A DNA stretch of 64,000 bases from Pteria penguin (taxonomy: Eukaryota; Mollusca; Bivalvia; Pterioida; Pteriidae). Within the stretch, counting starts at the first letter, position 1. Every line of letters begins with the position of its first letter. A program made the position numbers and the translations under genes. Positions 34,112-46,422 of the stretch are shown here, piece by piece. The notes beneath the pieces are model-generated. The model did no database searches. It was not told where the DNA came from and saw only the letters and a list, made by a program, of their open reading frames with translations. The stretch spans positions 3,694,093 to 3,758,092 of the forward strand of contig CM068590.1 in the NCBI GenBank assembly GCA_035048485.1. Direction: 5' to 3'.

Positions 34112-37100
34112 TCAATTGATGTGCTTGACCTTCACTTCGACGTCCAAAGCTTCACGCAGATCTTTTATTCGTCTTTTGTTGAAACCGTTGTCGGAGAAAG
34201 GTACCCAGAAAAATACCTACAAGCAAAAATGTTTACAATCAAAAAACATAAAACAAACTATGCATGAAAATTATTTAAACTTTCTCTTTTGCTAAAAAAT
34301 GCTTGCTTTTAAAGCGACATGGAGTAATGGTTCAACGTTTTGGCAGGACTACTGACTGATTGTCCTTCATGGATGAGCCACTTTCGTATATTCCCCAGCT
34401 CCTTTACTTTTGGTATAGAATGCTTAACAGGACTAAAGAAAAGGAAAAAATCTGGGGGTAGGAATAATCCCGTCTTTAAACAAAATACATTTTCAACAAT
34501 TTTTCCCATTCCCATTTTCACTGGATACTTTATTATTGTATATCATAAATGAAGATATTTTATCACACTCCTTTATGTACATTCCTAGGATTTTCTTGAT
34601 TAAGACGTCATATGGTTTTAAGACCTATACTTGATTAAGAAGTATCTCCAGATAATCATCCACAAGACTTTTCAATTTATCCCACCTACACATGTGCTCT
34701 TATGTAACATTCACTTACACAGTTAAGTATGATTGCAAACGGCACTATAAGGGGGATGAGGCCAGTGGAGAAAGCATCTACCTGAAAGAGTAAAAGATGA
34801 TGGAAATATCGCATATCAAAATAAACTATGATATGAAGATATTATATAATCTATTTACCTAATGCGGTATGAAGTGAAAGAGACGATGACAAAAGTTCTT
34901 TTCTATTTCGAATGATGCAGTTGCATGAATCTAAAATTTGGTTCTGTACACGTGAAACAGTATAAAATATTTCATTTATCTTCAACTTTTTCTTTGAATA
35001 GTGTCTTCCATAAATCTTGAACATGATGAAATGAATATGATATTGTTGATTGAACTGTGCTTTGCGACCTACACCAGCCTTGACATTGATATTAGGTATA
35101 GGATAATATGGGGTTTTACCTGGACCTTTCCTTCCTGGATATGTAATTCCATGACGTCCAGCCATTCCGCCCGGGTAAATGCAAATATCCTCAAGAACGA
35201 GTTGTCTTCCTTGATCTAAAATAACAATTTATAAATTATCCCTCCCTGTCCGGATTTAAGATTGACACAATGATATTCCACGAGATCCAGTCATTCCGTC
35301 CAGGTAAGTACGAAAATCAGTAGGAAAGAGTTGTCTTCCTTAATCTAAAATAATAATAACCGGGAAAACTGGAAGGAAAGATAGCGAGTAAGCATCATGG
35401 AATTCTTTGGGCATTTTTTTTTCTTTTTTTGGTTTTTATCCTGTTAAAATCATATTACTACAGGACAGACAGGAGAGAATACTCATATGCAATGGAGATC
35501 TGATAAATACTGTTTATGTGGTGTAATAAACGTTAATTCAAATTGTTCTACGAATTTCGTTCTACTTTCACTTTCAAAGTCCTCTCTTTAAGACAGACCT
35601 CACATTAACACTCAACCCGATTGTCACAATTACACAGGGCAGCATACTGACCATCTATCTCATTATGTGCGGTGATATCCATGTTAATCCTGGCCCAGGT
35701 GTATCTCACATGAAAAGGAGGGTGGAAACCCCCGTTCGGAATGTGAAATAGGAGTTGTATCACGTAGGAAAGCTGTTTCATGTGACAGTTGTTATATGTG
35801 GACACACATAAAGTGCTCCGGCTTTATAATAAATGACGCATATGAACAATATTTGCAACGTGAGCAGCAGGGAATATCTATTCTAATGCATCTTTTTTTG
35901 TAACACGCGATCTCATTGGCTGTCCGATTTAAAAACTGCAAGGGTATTCACGATACCCCTGCAGTTTTTGATATGACGTCACGATACCCTGCAGTATCTG
36001 ATTTGTGACGTCACGATATCCTACAGTTTTGGATATGACTGTGATTAGCTACTTGGTTTAGAAAACCATAAATCTGTGCCTCTAGTTGTAACTATTTTTG
36101 TGAAATGCATTAGAATGGGGTTACCATGCTTGTGTTTTACAAAAACTGATATTGTATCGGCGAATACCCTGTCAGAAATCGAGTTTCACTCCGAGGCGTT
36201 AGCGTTTAGTTTTTGTAAAACACTCGCATGGTAACCCCTAATTACATTTCTATGTCGCAAATGTTCAATCAAAGACTTGCAATATAACTTCACCAATAGT
36301 ATAGATGTTATTGTAGAGAGTAGATATGAAAACTACAAAAACAATGAACTTCCATCAGAAGCCGATAGTAGGAAATCTGAATGCTTTAACGAAAAGGTAT
36401 GCATTTTACATCTTAATACTTGATCCCTGCTACCGAAAATTTCTGAAGTAAGACTGTTGGCTGAGAGATTAAAAGCTGCATTAATAGGAATTAGGCAGTA
36501 ACAGCTCGATAATAAAGTAACCGACAATGAAGTAATAACAGAAGGCTACAACGTTATAGGTAAAGATCAGGATAGAAAAGGTGGTGGAGTGTACATGTAC
36601 GGTACAAAATTACAAAAAGTAGCAATTTGTTCAGATACATTTTGAAATTGGTTTCAAGAGATAGAATCAATGCATCCATCTTAAAAGTAGTAAATATGTT
36701 AAATGTCAATCAAATTATAAGGCAATTAAGATTAAACCATGTTTTAATATTTCTAATGATTCTTGTCCAGAGTATTTGAAACAAAAATTTCAATATTGAT
36801 ATCTGAAAGCAGCAGATACTCAACTAGATCATCCAATGCCAAAACCTATAAACTTCTCAATACAAGATCAAATACATGTACATTTATATTTTACTACAAT
36901 GCTATCAAAGGTTGGAATGCACTCCCGGTATCAATCAAAACTATGACTAATAAGCATATGTTTAAAGAAATTGTTAAACAGTTCTTGTTATGTCAAAGTA
37001 GAGAAATTGTGTAATATTTTACTGTTATAACTGTTTTTTAATGTTTCAATTTATTTGAAATACATATATTTGAATGACAATTTTTATTATTGAATTGTGG

Positions 37101-37743
37101 TGCATTTCTAATTTCTTTTGTGTTTGAGTGTATTTTGTTCACTTATTGTTTAAGTTTTGTTTTAAATTACTGTGTCATTGTCATACAAATTTTATGTCTT
37201 TCTACATGTATTTATAACAGCAATAATTATTTATTTATTTATTAAACTATTTATTCATTTACCATTTGTACATTTATATAGTTTCTTTTCTTTTCTTTTT
37301 TTTTTTTTCTTCCTTTTTTTTTTATATTTTGTTAAGTTACTAAATTAATTATTATTACGTACTTATTGTCCTGTAACTTGCTTTAGCCTTAAATAAAATA
37401 AAATCGTTTATAGATAATATCTGACTTTGTGGTTTCAAGAAATACACAGGCAGATGTATTTCGTTGTGCAACTCTGAAAATGCATCCTTGTTTCTGAGAA
37501 TTCAACTGCATTTAACTTTCAGCACGTTACTTCAGTCATACAGCAAGATCCTTATGTTGATCTGTATTACACATTGTTTTCACTATCCATTATTTGTACC
37601 TTGAGGCAACAACTACGAATAATAACAAAAACCCCATTACCTTGTGTATGTCGTAGAATGTCCGTTCGTCTGTATTCATGAGATGTTGTAGCGCCTGAAG
37701 TATCGCACGTAGAATGTCGCTTTCTTGTCCATCGTATGTCCAT
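34112..37743 (-). CDS. C-terminal four exons of an unrecognised protein with hydrophobic segments
   Basis: Four short exons join in phase on the minus strand. Exon a (37641-37743, acceptor TTAATTGTTACAG, donor CACAAG|GTAATG) encodes WTYDGQESDILRAILQALQH and onward. Exon b (35120-35215, acceptor TTATTTTAG, donor GTCCAG|GTAAAA) encodes IKEDNSFLRIFAFTRAEWLD and onward to EGKVQ. Exon c (34719-34781, acceptor TTTTACTCTTTCAG, donor TGT|GTAAGT) encodes VDAFSTGLIPLIVPFAIILN-C. Exon d (34115-34216, acceptor TTTGCTTGTAG) encodes VFFWVPFSDNGFNKRRIKDL and onward to KVKHIN and a stop at 34112. Exons b, c and d are joined in phase 0; exon a begins with the last base of a codon, so upstream exons exist. Exons c and d together make a long hydrophobic stretch like a membrane segment followed by a basic tail. 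I do not recognise the family. The big intron between a and b holds a LINE relic. Confidence 0.6.
35250..35344 (-). pseudogene. Decayed duplicate of exon b
   Basis: Just upstream of exon b lies a second copy with its acceptor: ATTATTTTAG|ATTAAGGAAGACAACTC, reading IKEDNSFLLIFVLTWTE and then TGA where exon b has TGG. The donor position has lost its GT. The duplicated unit is about 130 bp. It is either a dead exon or, if ever spliced, would end the protein early. Confidence 0.6.
35590..37015 (+). pseudogene. Non-LTR retrotransposon relic (PHD-like, endonuclease, RT C-terminus)
   Basis: The plus strand shows three collinear pieces of a LINE of the CR1/L2-like or jockey-like kind. At 35650-35870: LMCGDIHVNPGPG, then KAVSCDSCYMWTHIKCSGF, a zinc-finger (PHD-like) motif. 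At 36390-36600: LHLNT*SLLPKISEVRLLAE and GYNVIGKDQDRKGGGVYMYG, the start of the AP-type endonuclease. At 36690-37014: LNVNQIIRQLRLNHVFNISN and YNAIKGWNALPVSIK, the C-terminal end of the reverse transcriptase. The RT core is deleted and stops are present. It sits in the intron of the minus-strand gene at 34.1-37.7 kb. Confidence 0.75.
35879..36250. mobile_element. Small inverted-repeat element inserted in the LINE relic
   Basis: It interrupts the zinc-finger coding piece of the LINE, which resumes at LCRKCSIKDLQYNFTN (about 36251). It holds TTCTAATGCAT at 35880 and ATGCATTAGAA at 36104, plus a hairpin of GGGGTTACCATGC.TGTGTTTTACAAAAAC (36117-36147) with its reverse complement at 36208-36238. 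Between them are three 31-35-bp repeats (GATACCCTGCAGT), two with a perfect TGACGTCA. Confidence 0.6.
37016..37640. other. LINE 3' flank and intron sequence
   Basis: T-rich and A-rich tracts (37280-37330, AAATAAAATAAAAT near 37390) may be the LINE 3' end. No gene is seen on the plus strand. Confidence 0.4.
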
Positions 37744-38329
37744 CTGTAACAATTAATTTAGCATCTACAATAAAGGAGAATTATATACGTCATATGTTTG
37801 AAATTTGTTTGTTTATTTACTTTCCTTTTTGATAAGTTGTTATCTCTATTCTTGAAATTGTATTTAGCACATATTCTACTAGAATTGATGGTGACGTATT
37901 TTACGTTGGAATACATTGAGTCTCGTTCTAGAAATAGGAAATTTGATAATAACTTATCACGTATTGTAATTGTATTATTATACTGAATAATCAAGGTTTG
38001 GGCCTATAGGCCTTTATCATGTGATCAGAACGACATAAATAGACACCTATGTAAAATCCATGTATGCCGCAAAATAAATAGACATGACACTTCAGAATAT
38101 CTTAACATATTAGAATTTGAAAATACTAGAATACATGTGAAAACGTGATAACACACAATGACTAATAAAAACTTAAGGTGCTCTAGGCATAACTTGATCA
38201 TTCCTATCTATTATCAGGAGTATCCTTTTATAATCTGACAAACTAACATTTTAAAGGTACATGGATTTCACAATACAGAATATGATGGTAACTGGAGTCA
38301 TGTGACTATGGAACTAATAAAAATGTATC
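37744..38329. other. Non-coding stretch upstream of exon a
   Basis: AT-rich; probably intron of the minus-strand gene whose earlier exons I could not find. Confidence 0.3.
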
Positions 38330-39790
38330 ATAGCGGACATTCACGGACCCCTAAAACTCAGAGGGGAGATCAGGTGCCTGTGAGGAGTAAGCGTCTCCTG
38401 AATAGCTAGCCACATCCGCCGTGAATGCCTTAATATGCAGAAGAAAGAAATGTAACTCAGCACTGTATAAATAAAAGAATTTGAACCAACACTTTGTATA
38501 AAGTGTAATTGCCATATAACATCAGGGAAAACTTATAATTACACTAAACGAGGCCGTTCTGGGTAAAAAATATCTCAAAAACTACAATAGGAAAGAAAAA
38601 ATAGGAGTTACTGGCTCAGTTATGTGGTAGAAGTCACAATGGAGCTATACAATACATGAATATAAATAATATACTAGCACATATAACACATTACAAAAAT
38701 ATTTGATAGTAGTGCAATTACGATACCGACTTAGGACGGTCATTTAATTTGACAAAAGCCAAACAAAATGGTGTGGTTAACCGGTTTACGGGCCCACCTT
38801 TCCACTCACCGTAACATCGGAACAATCAAAGGACGTACATTTAAAAATTTATAAATAATCCTCCATGTAAAGAACAAGGGTCAACGGGTATCGCATAATG
38901 AGAGGTCATAAAAATATAAACACGTAAGGTATCGTAAAACACATAATGATATAAAAATATATGCGACATCAACATGATAAACCGTGCTCTGCCAGTCTGA
39001 AAGCGAGCTAAGACCCTAGATCTGTAGGAGTCCCGACTAACAGTCAGAGGGGACGAGGTTCAGGAACATGTCTCCTCTGAAAGAGGTTTGGACAAAGCCC
39101 GTCATATAGTCCCCACTGCCCTGTTAGTCAGCGTGCAACGTTCAAGTAAAAGTCTGCATAAAGCTGTAGAGGGGCCAGATACAAGACATATAGTCTTTTT
39201 GGTGATCTCAATGTCATATTGTCTATTTAGAAGACGTTTGACTATTTTATTACATGATAAAATAAAGATATCGGAGCATTTCACTTTCCTTAGTTTATAT
39301 ACGAGTTCACCGTAACAATTAGGATGGGTAATTCCATTGGATACAGTGTTGAAAAGAAATATTTCAAAATTTAGATAGAAGTTCTGAATAAGATCTGAAG
39401 AATTTGCCGAATGTTTTTCTTAGCTTGTGATATCTGTAACCCTGAGTTAAAAGTTCAGTAGTAATTTGTAAATTTCGTTTATGAAAGTCCAAAACATAGG
39501 TGCAGCCTATGACAAATCGAACTAATTCAGATATATAGATACCATATGATGGGAGTCGAGGGATATCGCCATCCAAGTAATGAAAATTTACAATAGGAAA
39601 TCCAAAATCCTCACGTTTATCATAAATATTAGTATATATTAGGTGGTTGATAATTTTGATGTTCAAATCTAAGAAAGGTGTAGATTTATCTCAAGTATTA
39701 GCTTTATTCAATTTGAGCTCTGGTGGATATATTTCTGATATAAATTGTTCAAATTCAGAAAATTGATCATTTTCTTCGTCAGTGATGAAA
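38330..39790 (-). mobile_element. 3' part of a retroelement (RT C-terminus and long 3' tail)
   Basis: On the minus strand the C-terminal part of a reverse-transcriptase protein runs from about 39790: ENDQFSEFEQFISEIYPPEL, VNFHYLDGDIPRLPSYGIYI, TQGYRYHKLRKTFGKFFRSY, then in another frame NKIVKRLLNRQYDIEITKKT and RALTNRAVGTI-like sequence, VSRDSYRSRVLARFQTGRAR, and GGLFINF with a stop at 38841-38843. A 3' untranslated tail of about 500 bases follows, with GGTTAACC, CCGTCCTAAGTCGG and CTGAGCCAGTAACTCC. Several frame changes show it is dead. I know this protein type as very abundant in bivalve genomes; its clade is not settled here. Tail copies occur at 15412, 16110, 28768 and 32510. Confidence 0.75.
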
Positions 39791-40765
39791 TGCTAAATAA
39801 AAATAATTTTCAGAGAATTGTAGAAAAATTCACCGCTTGGTTTGGTTCAATTTGGGGGGAAATTAAAAAAAAACCCCACTATTTTAACGTTTTGAAATGT
39901 CGTAATCAGATATTTTGGGAATTAATTGCGATATATTAATGTTGGGTAGATACATTTCGGTTAAACGAAGCTGATTTTATAATTTGTTGATAATTTTCAA
40001 TATTATTAATGTTTTGAAGACGCCGACTATTTTAACGATTACAATCCATCGGCATGCATTAAAACTCGTACCGAGAACGGACTCGTTAAATCAAATCATC
40101 CGCGGGGCATATTTCTACGAGTTCCATAAGAATAAGTGTGACATTAATGCAGAATACGAATTAATGAGTGTCAAGGTACTATGCCACTGAAAACAATGTA
40201 CCATGTGCGTGCATTCATAGACCCCGGACATTCAGAGGTATAAACGTCACCTGAATGGCTGTCATGAATGCCCTTACATATGTAACTCAGCATTGTATAT
40301 ATAATTGAATGTTAACCAATAGGGTGTAGAAAGTGCCATCTCCAGATAATACCAGGAAAAGGTATAATAACACGAGCCACACCCTCAATGACTCTGGCTG
40401 ATCACTACATATTATAGACGGTCATTTTTGTCTACAAATTACAGTCAGTAAATTATGATACTTTCCGATATATATCTTCAGATCTTTACATTGTGCTCTT
40501 GGGCAATAACCAGATTTCTCCACATGAATGATTCGAAACTCAACACTAGAACAGGTGTTCTGATTATCGTATTGAATCTCTGATACATTTTAATGTTACA
40601 TTACAATTAAAGCATCCATTATGTAACCATGGCCGTCATGGTTGATTAAAAATGAGACGTTATGAAATCATAAGCGTTTCAATGTAGTGCCCGGACTTCA
40701 CACTACGTTTGTTTCTAGCTTGCGTAGATTCTTATGTGCATTTTTTATAATTACATGTATTACAT
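39791..40765. other. Non-coding stretch with a CpG-dense block and a retroelement-tail relative
   Basis: 40010-40185 is GC- and CpG-richer than its surroundings (CCGCGGGGCATATTTCTACG, CTCGTACCGAGAACGGACTC) and looks like part of a dispersed repeat. 40200-40385 resembles 38330-38560 (CGGACATTCA, CTGAATGGCT, ATGTAACTCAGCA.TGTATA), so it is another tail fragment, in the plus-strand sense of that block. No gene. Confidence 0.4.
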
Positions 40766-41483
<718 letters not shown>

Positions 41484-41489
41484 TAAATT

Positions 41490-41507
41490 TGGGGGCTCGT
41501 CCGGGAT
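41490..41507 (+). other. Primer binding site, tRNA-Pro type
   Basis: TGGGGGCTCGTCCGGGAT lies six bases after the 5' LTR. It is the 18-base sequence complementary to the 3' end of tRNA-Pro that is well known from gammaretroviruses. Confidence 0.85.
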
Positions 41508-41639
41508 AGAATTCATTTGCCATTTGTACTGTGTAAAGTTTTGGCAGATTTGCTTTATTAGAACGTAAAGCCAACAAAAAATAGAATTCATTATGTTATT
41601 TTAGGTTGAAGATTTTTTAGTTCGCCAGACCTGGAAACT

Positions 41640-42363
41640 TTTGAATCTCTTAGAAAAATGATTTATTAGCATTAGGCCATCATTTTGGGCTGTCTTTTAA
41701 GTCTCAAATGAAAAAAGTTGAAATTAAAAGTTTGGTAGCTAAAAGGTTAGTTGAGGAAATATATTTTGAAACAAACGACTTCTCGGAGGAAGAGGAAGAA
41801 TAAAGGAGGATAGAGTTACGAAAATTAGAATTGGAATTTCGATTAAAAATGAAAGAGATAGAAAGAGAAGAAAGGGAAAGAGAAATACAATTAGAATTAG
41901 AGAAACTTGAAAGAGAAAAAAATAAATGGAGTTAGCTATAGAGAAACTTGAAAAAGAAAGAAAGGAGAGAGAAAGAGAAAGACAAATGGAATTAGAGAAA
42001 ATTGAAAAAGATAGACAATTGGAGTTAGAGAAAACTACATTAGAACATGAGTTGAATATGAAACAGGCATCAGTCCAAAAATCAGAAAGTCAGAATTGCA
42101 TATTGTACCAAAATTTATTGAGAAATCTGTTGAAATTTTTTCCACAATTTGAGAAAGTTGCTGAAAATTTAAAATGGCCTCATAAGGTTTGGTCTATAAT
42201 GTTACAAAGTGTACTCATTGGTAAGGCCGCTGAAGTTTATTCAGCACTTAATGTAGCCGATAGTTTTGACTGTACTAAGGTGAAAGATGCCATTTTGAAA
42301 GCTTATGAATTGGTACCCAAAGCTTACAGGCAAAAATTTAGAAATTACTATGCTATGCTTTAA
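41640..42363 (+). pseudogene. gag pseudogene with SCAN-like capsid region
   Basis: The N-terminal part reads KNDLLALGHHFGLSFKSQMK up to an acidic run broken by TAA at 41801. A Glu/Lys/Arg-rich coiled-coil stretch follows, with a frame change near 41920. The open frame 41926-42363 (145 codons) ends with FFPQFEKVAENLKWPHKVW, GKAAEVYSALNV and AILKAYELVPKAYRQKFRN. This is the helical capsid region related to vertebrate SCAN domains, known from Gmr1-like Ty3/gypsy elements. A stop then comes just before the 3' LTR. The protein would assemble particles in an intact element; this copy is dead. Confidence 0.75.
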
Positions 42364-42365
42364 CT

Positions 42366-42706
42366 ATGTATATAAAGTATGGACTCTGGTATCTCGGTAG
42401 CACTGCATTACATAACTTTTCTACGTATACACTGGGGATTTATTGTATTTACCGACTGCTTGAATTGGATTTATTGAACGGTGAAATTATACACTGGACA
42501 CATTATTCCTGTTATAAACAGTGGACGTAATACGGACTTCAGCGTTCCGGAATTGCTACTTACAGGCACCTTCATCGGACTTTGTCGTTGTAAGATTTAC
42601 CTGTAAATATGTTATTTTTTTAATTTGTAAAAAAAAATTGTTAAATTTTATAGAATCTTTGTGATTTTTGTTGGCTTTACAAAAGGGTTTATTTCTGACC
42701 GTAACA
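42366..42706 (+). repeat. 3' LTR, 5'-truncated
   Basis: It aligns with 41141-41483 with scattered differences and carries its own GTATATAAAG element at about 42368. The missing first part coincides with the internal deletion. Confidence 0.8.
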
Positions 42707-43194
42707 ACATCATTAACAGTGACTTCTGACATATGACTGAGTCAGACGCCTTAATTTTTTCCTCTGTAAAAGTATCAAAACCTTTATTAAGAATTATCAT
42801 CCTCTGGTCTGATATCATGTGGCTGTAACACTTTCAACTGGGTATTGCTCCAATTCTATCGTTCATTGTTCAAATATTTTGTTTACCGAATTTAAATACA
42901 CCGTATGTTTCCATATATCTTTTTTTCTGTTTGAGTTTGCTTTTCATGGTCCATTGCGTTCATGGGTCAATGAATTCCACAGGGATACGTGGAGTTGTGA
43001 GTGAAACAATAAAACTGTTATAGTCGCATTTATCTATTTTTATATTTTGGTGTCTATGAATGCCGACAAAAATACGTGACAATTACAGTTAATTTTTTAC
43101 TATTGTGGTGTCAATAAAAGCTGACACAGTTTCGTGGTTATCACAGGAAGGTTGTTACAGCTCACTTTGTTCGCAGCAGTAAGCTTGGTTTCGG
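42707..43194. other. Non-coding stretch
   Basis: No gene or clear repeat. TTTCTACTG-like and CATATGACTGAGTCAG words near 42730 may be a retroelement-tail scrap. Confidence 0.3.
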
Positions 43195-45385
43195 CAGAAC
43201 CCAGGAATATGTGGGTGGGTCTATCGGTTGGATAGGCAGACAGACATCATGTATATGAGTGGGTCTATCGCTTGGATAGACAGACAGACATCAGGTATAT
43301 GAGGGTGGGTCTGTCGCTTGGAAAGACAGGCAGACATCAGGTATATGAGGGTGGGTCTGTCGCTTGGATAGACAGGCAGACATCAGATATATGAGGGTGG
43401 GTCTGTCGGTTGGATAGACAGGCAGACATCAGGTATGTGAGGGTGGGTCTGTCGCTTGGATAGGCAGGCAGACATCATGTATATGAGAGTGGGTCTATCG
43501 CTTGGATAGGCAGGTAGACATCAGGAATATGAGGTATAGTCTATCGCTTTAATAGGCAGGCAGACATCAGGTATGTGAGGGTGGGTCTATGGCTTGGATA
43601 GGCTAGACAGGCAGGTAGACACCAGGTACATGAGGGTGGGTCTATCGCTTTGATAGGCAGGCAGACATCAGACAAGTGAGGGTGGATCTATGGCTTGGAT
43701 AGGCAGGCAGACATCTGGTTTATGTGGTAAGGTCTATGGCTTTGATAGGCAGGCAGACATCAGGTATATGAGGGTGGATCTATCGCTTGGATAGGCAGGC
43801 AGACATCAGGTATATGAGGGTATGTCTATAACTTGGATAGGCAGGCAGACATCAGGTATATGAGGATAGATCTGTCGCTTGGATAGACGAGCAGACATCA
43901 GGTATATGAGGGTGGGTATATCGCATGGATAGGCAGGCAGACACCAGGTATATGAGGGTGGGGCTATCGCTTGGATATGCGGGCAGAAAACAGGTATATG
44001 AGGGTGGGTCTATCGCTTAGACAGGCGGCCAGATATCAGGTATATTAGGTTGGGTCTATCGTTTTGATAGGCAGGCAGACATCAGGGATATGAGGGTGGG
44101 TCTATCGCTTGACTAGGCAAGGAGGCATCATGTATATCACGATGGGTCTATCGCTTGGATTGCCAGGCAGGCATCAGGTATAGGAGAGTGGGTATGTCGC
44201 TTGGATAGGCAAGGAGACATCAGGTATATGAGGGTGGGTCTATCGCTTGGATAGAGAAGCAGACATCAGGTATCTGGCAATGGGTCTATCGCTTGGACAG
44301 GCATAGTGACATCAGGTGTATGATGGTGGGTCTATCGCTTGGATAGGTAGGCAGACATCAGGTATATGAGGGTGGAACTATCAATTGGATAGGCAGGCAA
44401 ACACCAGGTATATATGAGGGTGGATCTATAGCTTGGATAGACAGACACCACGTATGTGATGGTGGGTCTGTCGCTTTGATAGGCAGATAGACATCAGGTA
44501 TATGGGGGGGGGGGGGTATCTATCGCTTTGATATGCAAGCAGACATCAGGTATATGAGGGCGTGTCTATCGCTTTGATAGGTAGGCAGACACCAGGTATA
44601 TGGGGTATGTCTATCGCTTGGATAGGCATGCAGACATCAGGTATATGGGGGTGTCTATCGCTTGGATAGGCAGGGAGACATTAGGTATATGACGATGTGT
44701 CTATAGCTGGGACAGGCAGGCAAACACCAGGTAGAGGAGGGTGGGTCTATCGCTTGGATAGGCAGGCAGACATCAGGTATATGCAGGTGGAGCTATCGCT
44801 AGGATAGGCAGGCATACATCAGGTATATCCGGGTGGGTCTAACGCTTGGATAGACAGGCAGACATCAGGTATATGATGGTGGGTCTGTCGCTTGGATAGG
44901 CAAGCAGACATCAGGAATATGAGGGTGGAACTATCAATTGGATAGGCAGGCAAACACCAGGTATATATGAGGGTGGATCTATAGCTTGGATAGACAGACA
45001 CCACGTATGTGATGGTGGGTCTGTCGCTTTGATAGGCAGATAGACATCAGGTATATGGGGGGGGGGTATCTATCGCTTTGATATGCAAGCAGACATCAGG
45101 TATATGAGGGCGTGTCTATCGCTTTGATAGGTAGGCAGACACTAGGTATATGGGGTATGTCTATCGCTTGGATAGGCATGCAGCCATCAGGTATATGGGG
45201 GTGTCTATCGCTTGGATAGGCAGGGAGACATTAGGTATATGAGGGTATGTCTATCTCTTGGATAGGCAGGCGGGCATCAGATATATGAGGATGGGTCTAT
45301 CGCTTGGATAGGCAGGTAGTCATCAGGTATATGAGGGTCGGTCAGTCGCATGGATAGGCAGGCATACATCGGGTATATGATGTAA
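43195..45385. repeat. 46-bp minisatellite, about 47 units
   Basis: The unit is GGGTCTATCGCTTGGATAGG followed by CAGGCAGACATCAGGTATAT and GAGGGT. Units vary by substitutions and small indels. A run of units at about 44371-44690 is repeated almost exactly at about 44924-45240 (offset about 550 bases), including a G-run variant, so a block of units was duplicated recently. Open frames on either strand are by-products. Confidence 0.95.
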
Positions 45386-46422
45386 GTAAGAAAAGCTGAC
45401 GAGATCGTTTATGCTTTCGTCGATTCACATTCTACTGGTTTATGATAAAGAACGCTGAAGGCAACACGTGTGTTTATTGTGCGAATTGTAATTACAATAA
45501 ATGTATATGACCTTAGGTAGCATTATTACTTCATCGTAATGCGTTTGTAAGATCATTACGTATCTTATGTGGGCCTATTTCACTCACCATATCTATTTTG
45601 CTCAGCCACAAACAACTGGCTACTTAAAGAATATAGCAAATACATGTATACCCTTGCTCATTGCACTTTCGACAACAGACTGTAAACTTGCTTCTGTACA
45701 CTGAATTAATCATGACCATGATACAGAAACATTTGAAAACAGAAATAATGTCAGAATTCTATTTCTTTTTTTCCCTTATGCATTATCTTAAAATGTTGGT
45801 ATGGTGTAAATATGAGAACAAAGGAAGAAAAAAGAAATACGTTTAGCAGGTTAGCAGGAATTGAACTGCTTTATTTCAGCATGCCAGTATTAATACATAA
45901 CTTGAAAAAGTAACATCATCCAAACCAACAAACAGAGAAACATAATAAAAAAATTAATAAATAAGGTAACATGAAAGAACTCTATTAAGATATTAAACGT
46001 TGGCAAATAAATGCTTCATAAAATTTATTATGAAATAAATCAAGAAAATTACACAAAAATGTATGAAAGAAGGCTCAATTGGTAAAAGATTATTTTTTTC
46101 TTATATGAGTAATTGAGTGCTTAAAACACTTAACAACTTTTTGTGGTGTATCATGAAATGACATCTAGTTGGAATTGAACGGCTGACCTTCTACATGCAA
46201 GAACTTTTTTACAACACGAAGAAAAAATGACAACCACGATAAATCTAGAAAATAGAAATAACACTTTACTTCCAAATAGCAATTGAAAATAAATGTAAGC
46301 AAGTAGACCCACCTCCATCCCCCCCCCCCAATCAACAAAGAAACTCCAATTCAAAAATAATATATATATATTATGATCAAAATAGTCGACAAGAAATCAT
46401 CATTATTAATAAACTGAAAAGC
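45386..46422. other. Non-coding stretch
   Basis: AT-rich. A tRNA-3'-like piece on the minus strand near 46165-46205 (AGAAGGTCAGCCGTTCAATT) may be a SINE scrap. No gene is supported. Confidence 0.3.

Noticed and set aside
35001..35219. Plus-strand frame and strong plus-strand GTAAGT at 35304
   Set aside because: They are antisense to exon b and its duplicate, whose minus-strand phases fit neighbouring exons.
44819..45004. 61-codon minus-strand frame
   Set aside because: Lies entirely in the 46-bp minisatellite.
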